Assembly: GCA_963768085.1 (NCBI GenBank)
Contig: CAVYGO010000002.1
Coordinates: 124,001-188,000 of the forward strand
Length of the DNA: 64,000 bases
Reading direction: 5' to 3'
Source: Pukyongia sp963768085
GTDB lineage: Bacteria; Bacteroidota; Bacteroidia; Flavobacteriales; Flavobacteriaceae
How positions within the stretch are numbered: position 1 is the first letter of the stretch; every line of letters starts with the position of its first letter. The position numbers were made by a program, and so were the translations under genes. The notes beneath the pieces were generated by a model that did not search any database, was not told the DNA's origin, and saw only the letters and a program-made list of their open reading frames with translations. Shown here piece by piece: positions 49,732 to 57,727 of the stretch.

Positions 49732-50355
49732 ATGAAAAAATTTCTTATGCTTGCTGCAATTGCAGTATTCTCGTTTACGACAGTTCAAGCTCAGGGAGTG
49801 AGTTTTGGAGCTAAAGCCGGGGTTAACTTTGCCTCTATTGGTGGGGATGAAACTAGTGGTATCGATGGCCGAACAGGTTTCCATATTGGTGCACTTGCTG
49901 AAATTCCAGTTAATGACTTCTTCTCTGTACAGCCAGAAATAATTTATTCTGCTCAGGGAGCTAAAGACACTTACACGGAGTCTTTCGATGGTGTAACTAT
50001 AATGGGAGAGTCCATTATTAAATTGGATTACATCAATATTCCAATTATCGGTAAATTTTATGTTATAGAAGGTTTGAGTCTTGAAGTTGGACCGCAGATT
50101 GGTTTTAACATTAGCGCAAAGGATAAATTCGAAGTATCAGGTTTGGGAATGACCGAATCTGGTGAAGAAGATATTAAAGATAGCGTTAAAGGTACAGATT
50201 TCGCAATTGCGGCCGGAGCGGCTTACAAATTGCCTATTGGACTATTCTTTAGTGCTCGTTATAATGTCGGGTTATCTAATATAAACGATTTTGAAGGAGA
50301 TTTTAAGAATCAAAACAATGTGTTTCAGCTCGGAGCTGGATTTTTCTTTAATTAG
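49732..50355 (+). CDS. Outer-membrane beta-barrel protein (PorT-like), paralogue 2
   Basis: A 207-residue protein with a signal peptide (ending TVQAQ). Its blocks GAKAGVNFASIGG, DGRTGFHIGAL, FSVQPEIIYSAQGAKD, LDYINIPIIGKFYV and LEVGPQIGFNIS are shared with paralogues 1 and 3. An extra acidic loop occurs near residues 150-175 (GMTESGEEDIKDSVK). The start is the ATG at 49732. It is preceded by the palindrome and followed by its own terminator, so it is regulated separately from its neighbours. Confidence 0.88.
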   Translation: MKKFLMLAAIAVFSFTTVQAQGVSFGAKAGVNFASIGGDETSGIDGRTGFHIGALAEIPVNDFFSVQPEIIYSAQGAKDTYTESFDGVTIMGESIIKLDYINIPIIGKFYVIEGLSLEVGPQIGFNISAKDKFEVSGLGMTESGEEDIKDSVKGTDFAIAAGAAYKLPIGLFFSARYNVGLSNINDFEGDFKNQNNVFQLGAGFFFN

Positions 50356-50374
50356 AAATACTCATAATCATTAG

Positions 50375-50403
50375 AAAAGCAGGATCATTTGATCCTGCTT
50401 TTT
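50375..50403 (+). terminator. Terminator of OMP paralogue 2
   Basis: AAAAGCAGGATC pairs with GATCCTGCTTTTT across an ATTT loop. Confidence 0.9.
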
Positions 50404-50442
50404 ATTTTTAACAGGTATTTTTAACGTAACTAAACGTATATC

Positions 50443-51030
50443 ATGAATCTATTATTTAGGGTAGTATTCATACTACTTACTGTATTTACGACGGTTCACG
50501 CCCAGAGAACGGATTTTGGAGTTAAGGTGGGCCTCAATTTCGCATCGGTTATCGGTAGTGACGTGAGTGGGTTGGATGGTAGAACAAGTTTTCATGCCGG
50601 AGGAATAGCCCGTATTGGCGTTTCCAAATTATTTGCTGTACAACCGGAGGTCGTTTTTTCTTCTCAAGGGTACACAGGCTCCCAGGGCTCGTTAAAGGTC
50701 ACCGGCAAACTCGATTATATAAATATTCCTGTCTTGGCTGATTTTACCATTGCCAAGGGCCTTAGTCTTCATGGAGGTCCTCAACTTGGTATCAGTATAA
50801 CAGATGAAGTTGAAATAGGAGGGCAAACGATGCCCATAGGAGCAGAGAGCATGGATTTTTCTGCTGTTGCTGGTGCCCAGTATAGGTTTAATATAGGATT
50901 GATCATCCAGGCGCGATATGCCACAGGACTATCGAATATTATCGGAAAAGAGACTATTGAGGGAATGAGTGTGACAACCGATGTTAAGAATTCCGTTTTT
51001 AGCCTTTCCGCAGGTATGCTGTTTAACTAA
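50443..51030 (+). CDS. Outer-membrane beta-barrel protein (PorT-like), paralogue 3
   Basis: A 195-residue protein with a signal peptide (ending TVHAQ). It is closest to paralogue 2: GVKVGLNFASVIG, GLDGRTSFHAGG, FAVQPEVVFSSQG, KLDYINIPVLADFTI and LHGGPQLGISIT line up block by block. It starts 40 bp after the paralogue 2 terminator and ends with its own terminator whose stem (GCAGGA core) resembles that of paralogue 2, consistent with duplication of gene plus terminator. Confidence 0.87.
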   Translation: MNLLFRVVFILLTVFTTVHAQRTDFGVKVGLNFASVIGSDVSGLDGRTSFHAGGIARIGVSKLFAVQPEVVFSSQGYTGSQGSLKVTGKLDYINIPVLADFTIAKGLSLHGGPQLGISITDEVEIGGQTMPIGAESMDFSAVAGAQYRFNIGLIIQARYATGLSNIIGKETIEGMSVTTDVKNSVFSLSAGMLFN

Positions 51031-51051
51031 CAAGATAATTTTCAAATAATT

Positions 51052-51077
51052 AAGCAGGACATTGTTGTCCTGCTTTT
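51052..51077 (+). terminator. Terminator of OMP paralogue 3
   Basis: AAGCAGGACA pairs with TGTCCTGCTT across TTGT, followed by a short T-tract. The core is similar to the terminator at 50375. Confidence 0.85.
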
Positions 51078-51093
51078 ATTTCATTAAAAAACG

Positions 51094-51101
51094 TAATTTT
51101 G
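51094..51101 (+). promoter_or_regulatory. -7 promoter element of the fourth OMP gene
   Basis: TAATTTTG matches TAnnTTTG, 25-32 bp upstream of the ATG at 51126. No clear -33 box is seen. Confidence 0.5.
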
Positions 51102-51125
51102 TGCTGAAGAAAAAAACAACGAAAT

Positions 51126-51614
51126 ATGAAAAAATTACTTTTTGTTTTAGCAATTGTGTTAAGTGTGCATACGGCAAGATCTCAGGGATTCGGTGCATCG
51201 ATCTCCGGTGGTTACCTCAGTGAAATAGAAGCTTTTGGCGCCAGTGCCGATCTTATCTACGACATTACGGAAAAATGGGGAGTATCGACCAATGGGACGT
51301 TTGCCGTGGCAGATGCAGGATCTTTGCGTACCAAATGGTTTGCAATAGATCTCAATGCCAGATATAAGGTGTACGACGAATTCTACGTACTGGGCGGAGG
51401 TGAATATCTGAATATTACCCTGAAGGAAGGAGGCCTTGGTGGTGGCACAATAGAACAGGAGTCTGAAATATCCAATAGCGAGTTCGGTGTAAATGCAGGA
51501 GCCGGATATAAATATAATATCATAGATAATGTCAATGTCTTTGCAGAAGCAAAGTATGTAATTCTGGATGCAGCATACTTCCATGCCAGGTTGGGATTGC
51601 AGTTTGATTTTTAA
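51126..51614 (+). CDS. Outer-membrane beta-barrel protein, divergent member of the tandem array
   Basis: A 162-residue protein with a signal peptide (ending ARSQ) and barrel strands (GASISGGYLSEIEAFGAS, YVLGGGEYLNITLKEGG, GVNAGAGYKYNI). It ends HARLGLQFDF with a terminal Phe as in barrel proteins. It does not share the AGVNFA-type blocks of the three preceding genes, so it is only a distant relative. Function is unknown. It has its own promoter and terminator. Confidence 0.82.
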   Translation: MKKLLFVLAIVLSVHTARSQGFGASISGGYLSEIEAFGASADLIYDITEKWGVSTNGTFAVADAGSLRTKWFAIDLNARYKVYDEFYVLGGGEYLNITLKEGGLGGGTIEQESEISNSEFGVNAGAGYKYNIIDNVNVFAEAKYVILDAAYFHARLGLQFDF

Positions 51615-51636
51615 ATCGGACATAGATCTTAAATAG

Positions 51637-51666
51637 AAATTCGGAGTATCATTCCGAATTTTTTAT
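51637..51666 (+). terminator. Terminator of the fourth OMP gene
   Basis: AAATTCGGA pairs with TCCGAATTT across a 7-base loop, followed by TTTT. Confidence 0.8.
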
Positions 51667-51683
51667 TTATTTATATTTGAATC

Positions 51684-52100
51684 ATGAAGATAATCATCAT
51701 CAACGGCCCTAATCTGAATTTGCTCGGAAAAAGGGAAACAGATATTTACGGAGACCTTTCCTTCGAAGATTTCTTCGATACCCTGAAGAATAAATACGAT
51801 TGGTTTGAAATCGATTATTTCCAAAGTAATATTGAAGGAGAACTAATAGATAAGATCCAGGAGGTAGGCTTCAGTTATGATGGTATTATTCTGAATGCCG
51901 CCGCTTACACTCACACTTCCGTGGGGATTAGAGATGCGGTAAGTGCCATAAGCACTCCGGTGATCGAAGTTCATATATCAAATACTGCGTCGAGAGAGGA
52001 ATTTCGGCATGAATCCCACATCACACCTGTGGCCCAGGGCCTTATAATGGGATTTGGTTTGCAGAGTTATGAGTTAGCGCTACAATCTTTTATCAACTAA
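51684..52100 (+). CDS. aroQ: Type II 3-dehydroquinate dehydratase
   Basis: A 138-residue shikimate-pathway enzyme with GPNLNLLGKRETDIYG (residues 8-23, catalytic Tyr and Arg), LNAAAYTHTSVGIRDA and VIEVHISN (substrate-binding His). The family forms dodecamers. It is often found next to xerD in Flavobacteriaceae; here the four OMP genes lie between them. Confidence 0.95.
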   Translation: MKIIIINGPNLNLLGKRETDIYGDLSFEDFFDTLKNKYDWFEIDYFQSNIEGELIDKIQEVGFSYDGIILNAAAYTHTSVGIRDAVSAISTPVIEVHISNTASREEFRHESHITPVAQGLIMGFGLQSYELALQSFIN

Positions 52101-52120
52101 TAGAATCTATTTAAAAATAA

Positions 52121-52146
52121 AAAAGCGCCCGTTAAAGACGCTTTTA
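52121..52146 (+). terminator. Weak terminator after aroQ
   Basis: AAAAGCG pairs with CGCTTTT over an 11-base loop. It lies between convergent aroQ and lpd and could serve either. Confidence 0.45.
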
Positions 52147-52166
52147 CAATTTATATTCGGCTGTGA

Positions 52167-53544
52167 CTACAGATGAATAACTTCACCATAGGCATCAGCG
52201 ACTGCTTCCATAACGGCTTCACTCATCGTGGGATGCGGGTGGATTGCTTTTAAGACTTCATGTCCCGTTGTCTCAAGTTTACGAGCCACTACCGCCTCGG
52301 CGATCATATCCGTCACTCCGGCACCAATCATATGGCAACCTAGCCATTCACCGTATTTAGCATCGAAGATCACTTTAACAAACCCGTCTTTAGTTCCGGC
52401 AGCACTGGCCTTTCCACTGGCTGAGAACGGGAATTTTCCAATTTTCAAATCAAATCCGGCTTCTTTAGCTTGTGCTTCTGTCATTCCAACACTTGCAATC
52501 TCCGGGCTTGTATAAGTACAGCCGGGGATATTCCCATAATCAATAGCCTCTGCATTCATACCTGCGATCTTTTCTACACAAGTGATTCCTTCTGCAGATG
52601 CAACATGGGCCAATGCAGGACCGGGAACTACATCTCCAATGGCATAATAGCCAGGGATATTGGTTTGATACCAGTCGTTTACCATGATTTTGCCTTTATC
52701 GGTTACAATTCCAACATCTTCAAGGCCAATATTCTCAATATTAGAAGTAATTCCTACTGCTGATAACACAACATCAGCTTCCAGGATCTCTTCTCCTTTT
52801 TTAGTTTTTACCGTGGCTTTAACTTTCTTACCAGAAGTGTCCACACTTTCAACGGAAGAATTAGTCATGACCTTGATACCGGACTTCTTGAAAATGCGCT
52901 CAAATTGTTTAGATACTTCTTCGTCTTCAAGTGGAACAAGGTTAGGCAGGAACTCAACAATTGTCACATCGGTTCCCATCGTATTGTAGAAATTAGAGAA
53001 TTCAACACCAATGGCACCGCTTCCTACAACAATCATACTCTTGGGCTGTGTCTTTAAGGGTCATCGCTTCGCGATATCCTATCACTTTTTTTCCGTCCTG
53101 TGGTAAATTGGGCAATTCCCTGGATCGTGCACCAGTGGCTATGATAATGTGATCTGCAGAATATTCTTTTCCGTCTACATCTACCTTCTTACCAGGTTTC
53201 AACTTTCCGAAACCTTCAATCACATCGATTTTATTCTTTTTCATCAAGAACTGAACACCTTTGCTCATTCCATCAGCAACTCCACGACTTCGCGCTACGA
53301 CTTTGTTAAAATCCTTATCTGCATCTTTTACAGTAAGTCCGTAATCTTCAGCGTGCTTCAGATATTCAAAAACCTGTGCGCTCTTCAGTAACGCTTTGGT
53401 TGGAATACATCCCCAGTTGAGGCATACTCCCCCCAAATTTTCTTTTTCAATAATCGCTGTTTTGAGACCTAATTGAGATGCCCTGATGGCCGTTACATAA
53501 CCGCCCGGGCCACTCCCTAAAACAATAATATCGTATTTACCCAT
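52167..53544 (-). pseudogene. lpdA: Dihydrolipoyl dehydrogenase, interrupted by one frameshift
   Basis: Two frames together encode a normal dihydrolipoyl dehydrogenase (E3) of about 459 residues. It has the FAD-binding GSGPGGYV, the redox-active disulfide Cys41/Cys46 (GGVCLNWGCIPTKALL), the NAD-binding VVGSGAIGVEFSNFY and the C-terminal His-Glu in HPHPTMSEAVMEA. The frame changes near 53050, between AMTLKD and TQPKSMIVVGSG. E3 serves pyruvate and 2-oxoglutarate dehydrogenases and is normally essential for aerobic growth. A single missing base in the sequence is therefore more likely than loss of the gene, unless a second copy exists elsewhere. Confidence 0.88.
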
Positions 53545-53628
53545 TTCCTAGAATTAGTATCGTTAAATTGAGGGAACGAATTTACGAAATGTAAGCGTAA
53601 CGAAGAAGAGCAGAAATGTTTTTTAAAC

Positions 53629-53853
53629 TTATCTCAATTTTACCAGGACATAACCTTTTCCGGTTTTGCGGTAGTGATTTCCGTTCCAGGTGTAATACCG
53701 TTTTCCTTTCACAACCACTACCTTATGGTTTCGCGGGGCCTTTTTAATCACAACAACCCTGGTAGAAGTTACAGGAGCCGGTGTTACTACACGAGTTGCA
53801 CAACTTGATAAAAGAAATGTTCCTAATCCTAATATAAGTAAATAACGTTTCAT
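53629..53853 (-). CDS. Small basic lipoprotein
   Basis: A 74-residue protein: the signal peptide ends in LLSSC (Cys at about residue 16), then a basic Val/Lys-rich segment (TRVVVIKKAPRNHKVVVVKG) and YYTWNGNHYRKTGKGYVLV, a Tyr/Gly motif seen in small envelope proteins. I do not recognise a named family. ATG at 53853 is preferred over a start eight codons upstream because it begins the signal peptide. Confidence 0.7.
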   Translation of the reverse strand: MKRYLLILGLGTFLLSSCATRVVTPAPVTSTRVVVIKKAPRNHKVVVVKGKRYYTWNGNHYRKTGKGYVLVKLR

Positions 53854-53901
53854 AATACAGAATTTGTGTTCCATACTATGACGTTGATACAGGAAAAGGG
53901 T

Positions 53902-54309
53902 TTAATCTTCCTTGTTCTGAAAGTCAACAGAAAGTGAATTCACGCAATAGCGTTGTCCGGTTTCAGTAGGTCCGTCATTGAATACATGACCCAGGTGACT
54001 ACCACAGTTCGCGCAAAGTATTTCCGTTCGGATCATACCATGAGACGTATCTTTAATATTCTCGACTGTTCCCTCAATGGCGTCATCGAAAGAAGGCCAA
54101 CCGCAACCGCTATCGAATTTGCTACTGCTGTCGAACAATTGGATTTTGCATGCACCACATGAATAGACACCTTTTTCAGAATGTATATTGTACTCACCTG
54201 TAAAAGGTCTTTCAGTTCCCTTCAGTCTCAGAATCCTGTATCGTTCAGGGCCGAGTTCTTCAAGCCATTCTTCTTCCGTTTTTACCAACGGATATTGTTT
54301 TTCTGTCAT
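53902..54309 (-). CDS. msrB: Peptide-methionine (R)-S-oxide reductase MsrB, cytoplasmic
   Basis: A 135-residue MsrB domain without signal peptide. Zinc cysteines lie in CGAC and CANC, the substrate motif in SGCGWPSFDD, and the catalytic Cys in GQRYCVNSLSVDF. It reduces methionine-R-sulfoxide in proteins. Its start overlaps the stop of the upstream msrB by four bases (ATGA). Confidence 0.93.
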   Translation of the reverse strand: MTEKQYPLVKTEEEWLEELGPERYRILRLKGTERPFTGEYNIHSEKGVYSCGACKIQLFDSSSKFDSGCGWPSFDDAIEGTVENIKDTSHGMIRTEILCANCGSHLGHVFNDGPTETGQRYCVNSLSVDFQNKED

Positions 54310-54788
54310 TGTTCTTTAGGTATAAAATCGAGGGCGGCACCATTGATACAATGTCGTTGACCAGTGGTTTCACTGGGTCCGTCGTCGAATATATGTCCCA
54401 GGTGACCGCCACAGGTAGCACAGTGTTCTTCATTACGCGCATATCCCAGTTTATAATCGGTATCGAAAGCCACGTTTCCTTTTATCTCCCGGTCGAAACT
54501 AGGCCAGCCTGTTCCACTATCGAATTTGTTTTCACTTCTAAACAGCGGAGTCTTACAGGCAGCGCAAACGTATATGCCTGGTTCATAATTTTTGTTCAAC
54601 TCACTTGTAAATGCCCGTTCCGTACCAGCTTCACGTAGCACGTAGTATTCCATTTCAGTGAGCTCGGACTTCCATTCAGCTTCTGTTTTAGTAACAGCGT
54701 AGCTGGCTTCCTCTTTTTCTCTTTCCTGAGCTTTCGAATTGCAGCTAATGGCGAGCAGACTGAAAACGATCAATGCAAAGTGTTTCAT
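54306..54788 (-). CDS. msrB: Peptide-methionine (R)-S-oxide reductase MsrB, exported lipoprotein
   Basis: A 160-residue MsrB with a lipoprotein signal (LLAISC, Cys at about residue 16) ahead of a complete domain. Zinc cysteines lie in CAAC and CATC, then SGTGWPSFDREI, and the catalytic Cys in GQRHCINGAALDF. It would repair oxidised methionine in the periplasm or outer membrane. It is coupled to the cytoplasmic copy downstream, and two bases separate its start from the end of the collagen-like lipoprotein gene. Confidence 0.93.
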   Translation of the reverse strand: MKHFALIVFSLLAISCNSKAQEREKEEASYAVTKTEAEWKSELTEMEYYVLREAGTERAFTSELNKNYEPGIYVCAACKTPLFRSENKFDSGTGWPSFDREIKGNVAFDTDYKLGYARNEEHCATCGGHLGHIFDDGPSETTGQRHCINGAALDFIPKEQ

Positions 54789-54789
54789 C

Positions 54790-55311
54790 TTAATTTCCGA
54801 TTGATTGAATATCAGTAACTTCCAGGTTCATGGATTCCAAAAGTTCAGCCATAGACATATTAGCATCTGCAAATTCTGCTGGTACTATCGCGATACGGAA
54901 AGTTTGATTGTCGGTAAAAGCACTTCCCAAAGTACTAAGATCGAAATTCCCATCAAGGAATAATCTCACATCGAGGAATGTATGATCGAAGCTATATACA
55001 AGTGTATTATTTCCTATGAAGAAGGTTTGTGGTAACTGGCTCCAGACATCAATACTTCCACCGCTTCCAGGGATCACATCTTCCAATAGATACACCAAGA
55101 CAACATCACTTTCAAATACTTCCACATTTTGTGGGAAATCTACTATCTGACTAAAGTCGTTTCCCGGTGTAAAATTGACGGTAACTTCAAATACCTGCCC
55201 TAGAATATTAATACCTGGGTCACCCGGAGGTCCCGGAGGTCCTTGATCGCCTGTGCATGAGGTAAATAGAATAGTTGTTGATAATGCTAAAAATAAAAGT
55301 AGGTTTTTCAT
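54790..55311 (-). CDS. Lipoprotein with short collagen-like GPP segment
   Basis: A 173-residue lipoprotein: the signal peptide ends LFTSC (Cys at about residue 19), followed by GDQGPPGPPGDPG, a short Gly-Pro-Pro stretch, and a beta-rich domain of about 140 residues. Many Bacteroidota lipoproteins have this layout; function is unknown. It is two bases upstream of the exported msrB on the same strand and so is probably co-transcribed. Confidence 0.8.
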   Translation of the reverse strand: MKNLLLFLALSTTILFTSCTGDQGPPGPPGDPGINILGQVFEVTVNFTPGNDFSQIVDFPQNVEVFESDVVLVYLLEDVIPGSGGSIDVWSQLPQTFFIGNNTLVYSFDHTFLDVRLFLDGNFDLSTLGSAFTDNQTFRIAIVPAEFADANMSMAELLESMNLEVTDIQSIGN

Positions 55312-55456
55312 AATTATATGTGTTTTCGACTAGTGGCATCAAAAGTCGTTCCATCTAATTCAGTTATCAAAAATAATGGTATATCTTTTGCACATCAATA
55401 AAAAAATCATAAAACTTTTATTATTAACTTTAATGAAAATTATAAAACCGATTACA

Positions 55457-56281
55457 ATGAAATTTAAAATGACATTGTCCCTACTTGGAGTTGTAGTATT
55501 TATGGTAGCCTGTGCTACGAATCCTTTTACCGGGAAGAAAACCATGGCTCTTGTGCCGAATTCCCAAATATTCCCGATGGCATTTCAGCAATACGATCAG
55601 TTCTTAGCTGAGAATAAAATAGTGACTGGAACCGCAGATGCTATGAGAATTAAAAAGATCGGACAGCAGATCTCTGTGGCTTCAGAACGTTGGTTAAATG
55701 CAAATGGATATGCGGGGTATTTAACAGACTATCAATGGGAATATAATCTCGTGGATGATCCCGCGGTGAACGCCTGGTGTATGCCTGGTGGTAAAATTGT
55801 TTTTTATACCGGAATCCTACCGATCGCTCAAAGCGATGCGGGAATTGCGGCTGTAATGGGCCACGAAGTAGCCCACGCATTGGCAAATCACGGTCAGCAA
55901 CGCATGAGCGCAGCTCAGTACCAGGGTCTTGTAGCGGTAGCCGGAAATGTCGCTTTATCTAAAGATCCGAAAGCGCAGGAAGATTTTAATAAATATTACG
56001 GAATAGGATCGACGGTAGGAGTAATGTTGCCTTTCAGCAGGAATCATGAGAGTGAAGCAGACCGTATCGGGCTAACTTTAATGGCCCTTGCCGGATACGA
56101 GCCTACCGAGGCTGCAGAGCTATGGAAACGTATGCAGGCTAATTCGGGCGGACAGGCACCACCTGAGTTTCTTAGTACCCACCCTTCCAGTCAGACTCGA
56201 ATTAACAATATAACAGGCTGGGCTCCTGAAGCCAAGGCTGAGGCGCGAAAATTTGGGGTGACTTCTTTTAAAAGGAAATAA
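55457..56281 (+). CDS. M48 family metalloprotease lipoprotein (LoiP-like)
   Basis: A 274-residue zinc protease with a lipoprotein signal (VVVFMVAC, Cys at about residue 18), the motif VMGHEVAHALANHG (His136, Glu137, His140) and the third ligand in HESEADRIGL near residue 198. LoiP-type members cleave misfolded outer-membrane proteins. ATG at 55457 is preferred over longer in-frame starts because it begins the signal peptide. Confidence 0.9.
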   Translation: MKFKMTLSLLGVVVFMVACATNPFTGKKTMALVPNSQIFPMAFQQYDQFLAENKIVTGTADAMRIKKIGQQISVASERWLNANGYAGYLTDYQWEYNLVDDPAVNAWCMPGGKIVFYTGILPIAQSDAGIAAVMGHEVAHALANHGQQRMSAAQYQGLVAVAGNVALSKDPKAQEDFNKYYGIGSTVGVMLPFSRNHESEADRIGLTLMALAGYEPTEAAELWKRMQANSGGQAPPEFLSTHPSSQTRINNITGWAPEAKAEARKFGVTSFKRK

Positions 56282-56308
56282 CTCCTTATAAATATTTTAC
56301 TATTTTAG

Positions 56309-56336
56309 AAGCTGCCAATTTATGGCAGCTTTTTTT
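56309..56336 (+). terminator. Terminator of the M48 gene, touching the MFS start codon
   Basis: AAGCTGCCA pairs with TGGCAGCTT over an ATTTA loop, followed by a run of T that ends directly at the ATG at 56337. An upstream in-frame ATG (56322) lies inside the loop. Confidence 0.85.
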
Positions 56337-57671
56337 ATGGCCAACCTAACCAAAGGGAGTAAGAAACTTTTAAATGCCTGGGCGTTTTACGACTGGGCGA
56401 ATTCGGTATACAGTCTTGTAATTGCCTCTGCCGTCTTTCCATTATTTTACCAGGCGTTGTTCAGTTCGGCAGGTGTGGAAACCGTTACGGTTTTTGGCGG
56501 TGAAATTCGCAGCACGCCTTTAATAAGTTATACGACTGCGGCCGCCTTTCTAACGGTATCGATTTTGTCGCCCATATTATCCGGTATAGCAGATTATGTA
56601 GGGAATAAAAAGGTTTTCATGAAGTTCTTCTGTTATTTAGGGAGTATTTCCTGTATAGCACTTTACTTCTTCGATCTGGATCATATATACCTCAGTCTCA
56701 CATCGTATTTTTTCGGGTTGATAGGATTTTGGGCCAGCCTGGTGTTTTATAATTCATACCTACCGGATATCGCGTTTAAAGAACAGCAGGACAGTATTAG
56801 CGCTAAAGGATTTTCAATGGGCTATGTGGGAAGTGTGGTGCTTCTTATTTTTAATCTTGTCATGGTGCTTTATCCACATTGGTTCGGATTGGGAGAAGGA
56901 GATGAGGCCAGTATGAAGGCCATGCGTATTTCATTTATCACGGTGGGAGTCTGGTGGATGGCCTTCAGCCAATATACCTTTTATCATCTTCCCAAAGGAG
57001 TTTCAACGGGTCATAAAGTGACGCGAAGTGTTATATTAAATGGTTTTAAAGAATTAAAGGGAGTTTATTATTCACTTTCTGAAAACATCCGGCTACGCAG
57101 ATACCTTGCTGCATTTTTCGTTTATAGTATGGCGGTTCAAACCGTGATGTTGGTAGCTACGTATTTTGGGGAAAAAGAAATATGTTGGTGTGAAGGTTGT
57201 GAGGATATCTCGTGTAGCGAAAAGACCATTGGACTCATATTAAGTATTTTAATCATTCAGTTGGTTGCGGTGTTAGGAGCATTTCTTACGTCAAGGGCTT
57301 CGTCTAAATTTGGTAATATCCCCACACTAATCATGATCAATATTATCTGGGTTGGGATCTGTATTGTAGCCTTTTTTATTACTACCCCTTATCAATTCTA
57401 CAGTACGGCAGCGGTTGTTGGACTCGTGATGGGAGGCATACAGGCGTTATCACGATCGACATACTCGAAATTCCTGCCAGAAACTGAGGACACGACCTCC
57501 TTTTTTAGTTTTTACGATGTAGCGGAAAAAATTGGGATTGTTATTGGAATGATGATATATGGATTTATCGATCAGGTAACGGGTTCAATGAGAAATTCTG
57601 TTTTATTCCTGGTAGTATTCTTTGCTGTCGGGGTTATTTTACTTCTAAGGGTGCCAAAAAAACCTGTCTGA
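56337..57671 (+). CDS. MFS transporter, UMF1/Atg22-like
   Basis: A 444-residue membrane protein with about twelve hydrophobic segments. It opens with LLNAWAFYDWANSVYSLVI and has LPDIAFKEQQDSISAKGFSMGYVGS and GGIQALSRSTYSKFLPE, typical of UMF1 (vacuole effluxer Atg22-like) proteins. Substrates are probably amino acids or peptides, but this is unproven. A cysteine-rich loop (ICWCEGCEDISCSEK) lies near residue 285. The start at 56337 is chosen because the alternative ATG 15 bases upstream is in the terminator hairpin. Confidence 0.87.
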   Translation: MANLTKGSKKLLNAWAFYDWANSVYSLVIASAVFPLFYQALFSSAGVETVTVFGGEIRSTPLISYTTAAAFLTVSILSPILSGIADYVGNKKVFMKFFCYLGSISCIALYFFDLDHIYLSLTSYFFGLIGFWASLVFYNSYLPDIAFKEQQDSISAKGFSMGYVGSVVLLIFNLVMVLYPHWFGLGEGDEASMKAMRISFITVGVWWMAFSQYTFYHLPKGVSTGHKVTRSVILNGFKELKGVYYSLSENIRLRRYLAAFFVYSMAVQTVMLVATYFGEKEICWCEGCEDISCSEKTIGLILSILIIQLVAVLGAFLTSRASSKFGNIPTLIMINIIWVGICIVAFFITTPYQFYSTAAVVGLVMGGIQALSRSTYSKFLPETEDTTSFFSFYDVAEKIGIVIGMMIYGFIDQVTGSMRNSVLFLVVFFAVGVILLLRVPKKPV

Positions 57672-57727
57672 ATAGACAATTTTTACTTATGTTTGCGTTT
57701 ATTATACCAAAGAAAACTTACTTACTT

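Noticed and set aside
54790..55311. Collagen-like structural fibre protein
   Set aside because: Only about four Gly-X-Y triplets are present next to the lipid anchor, too few for a triple helix; the rest is an ordinary beta domain.
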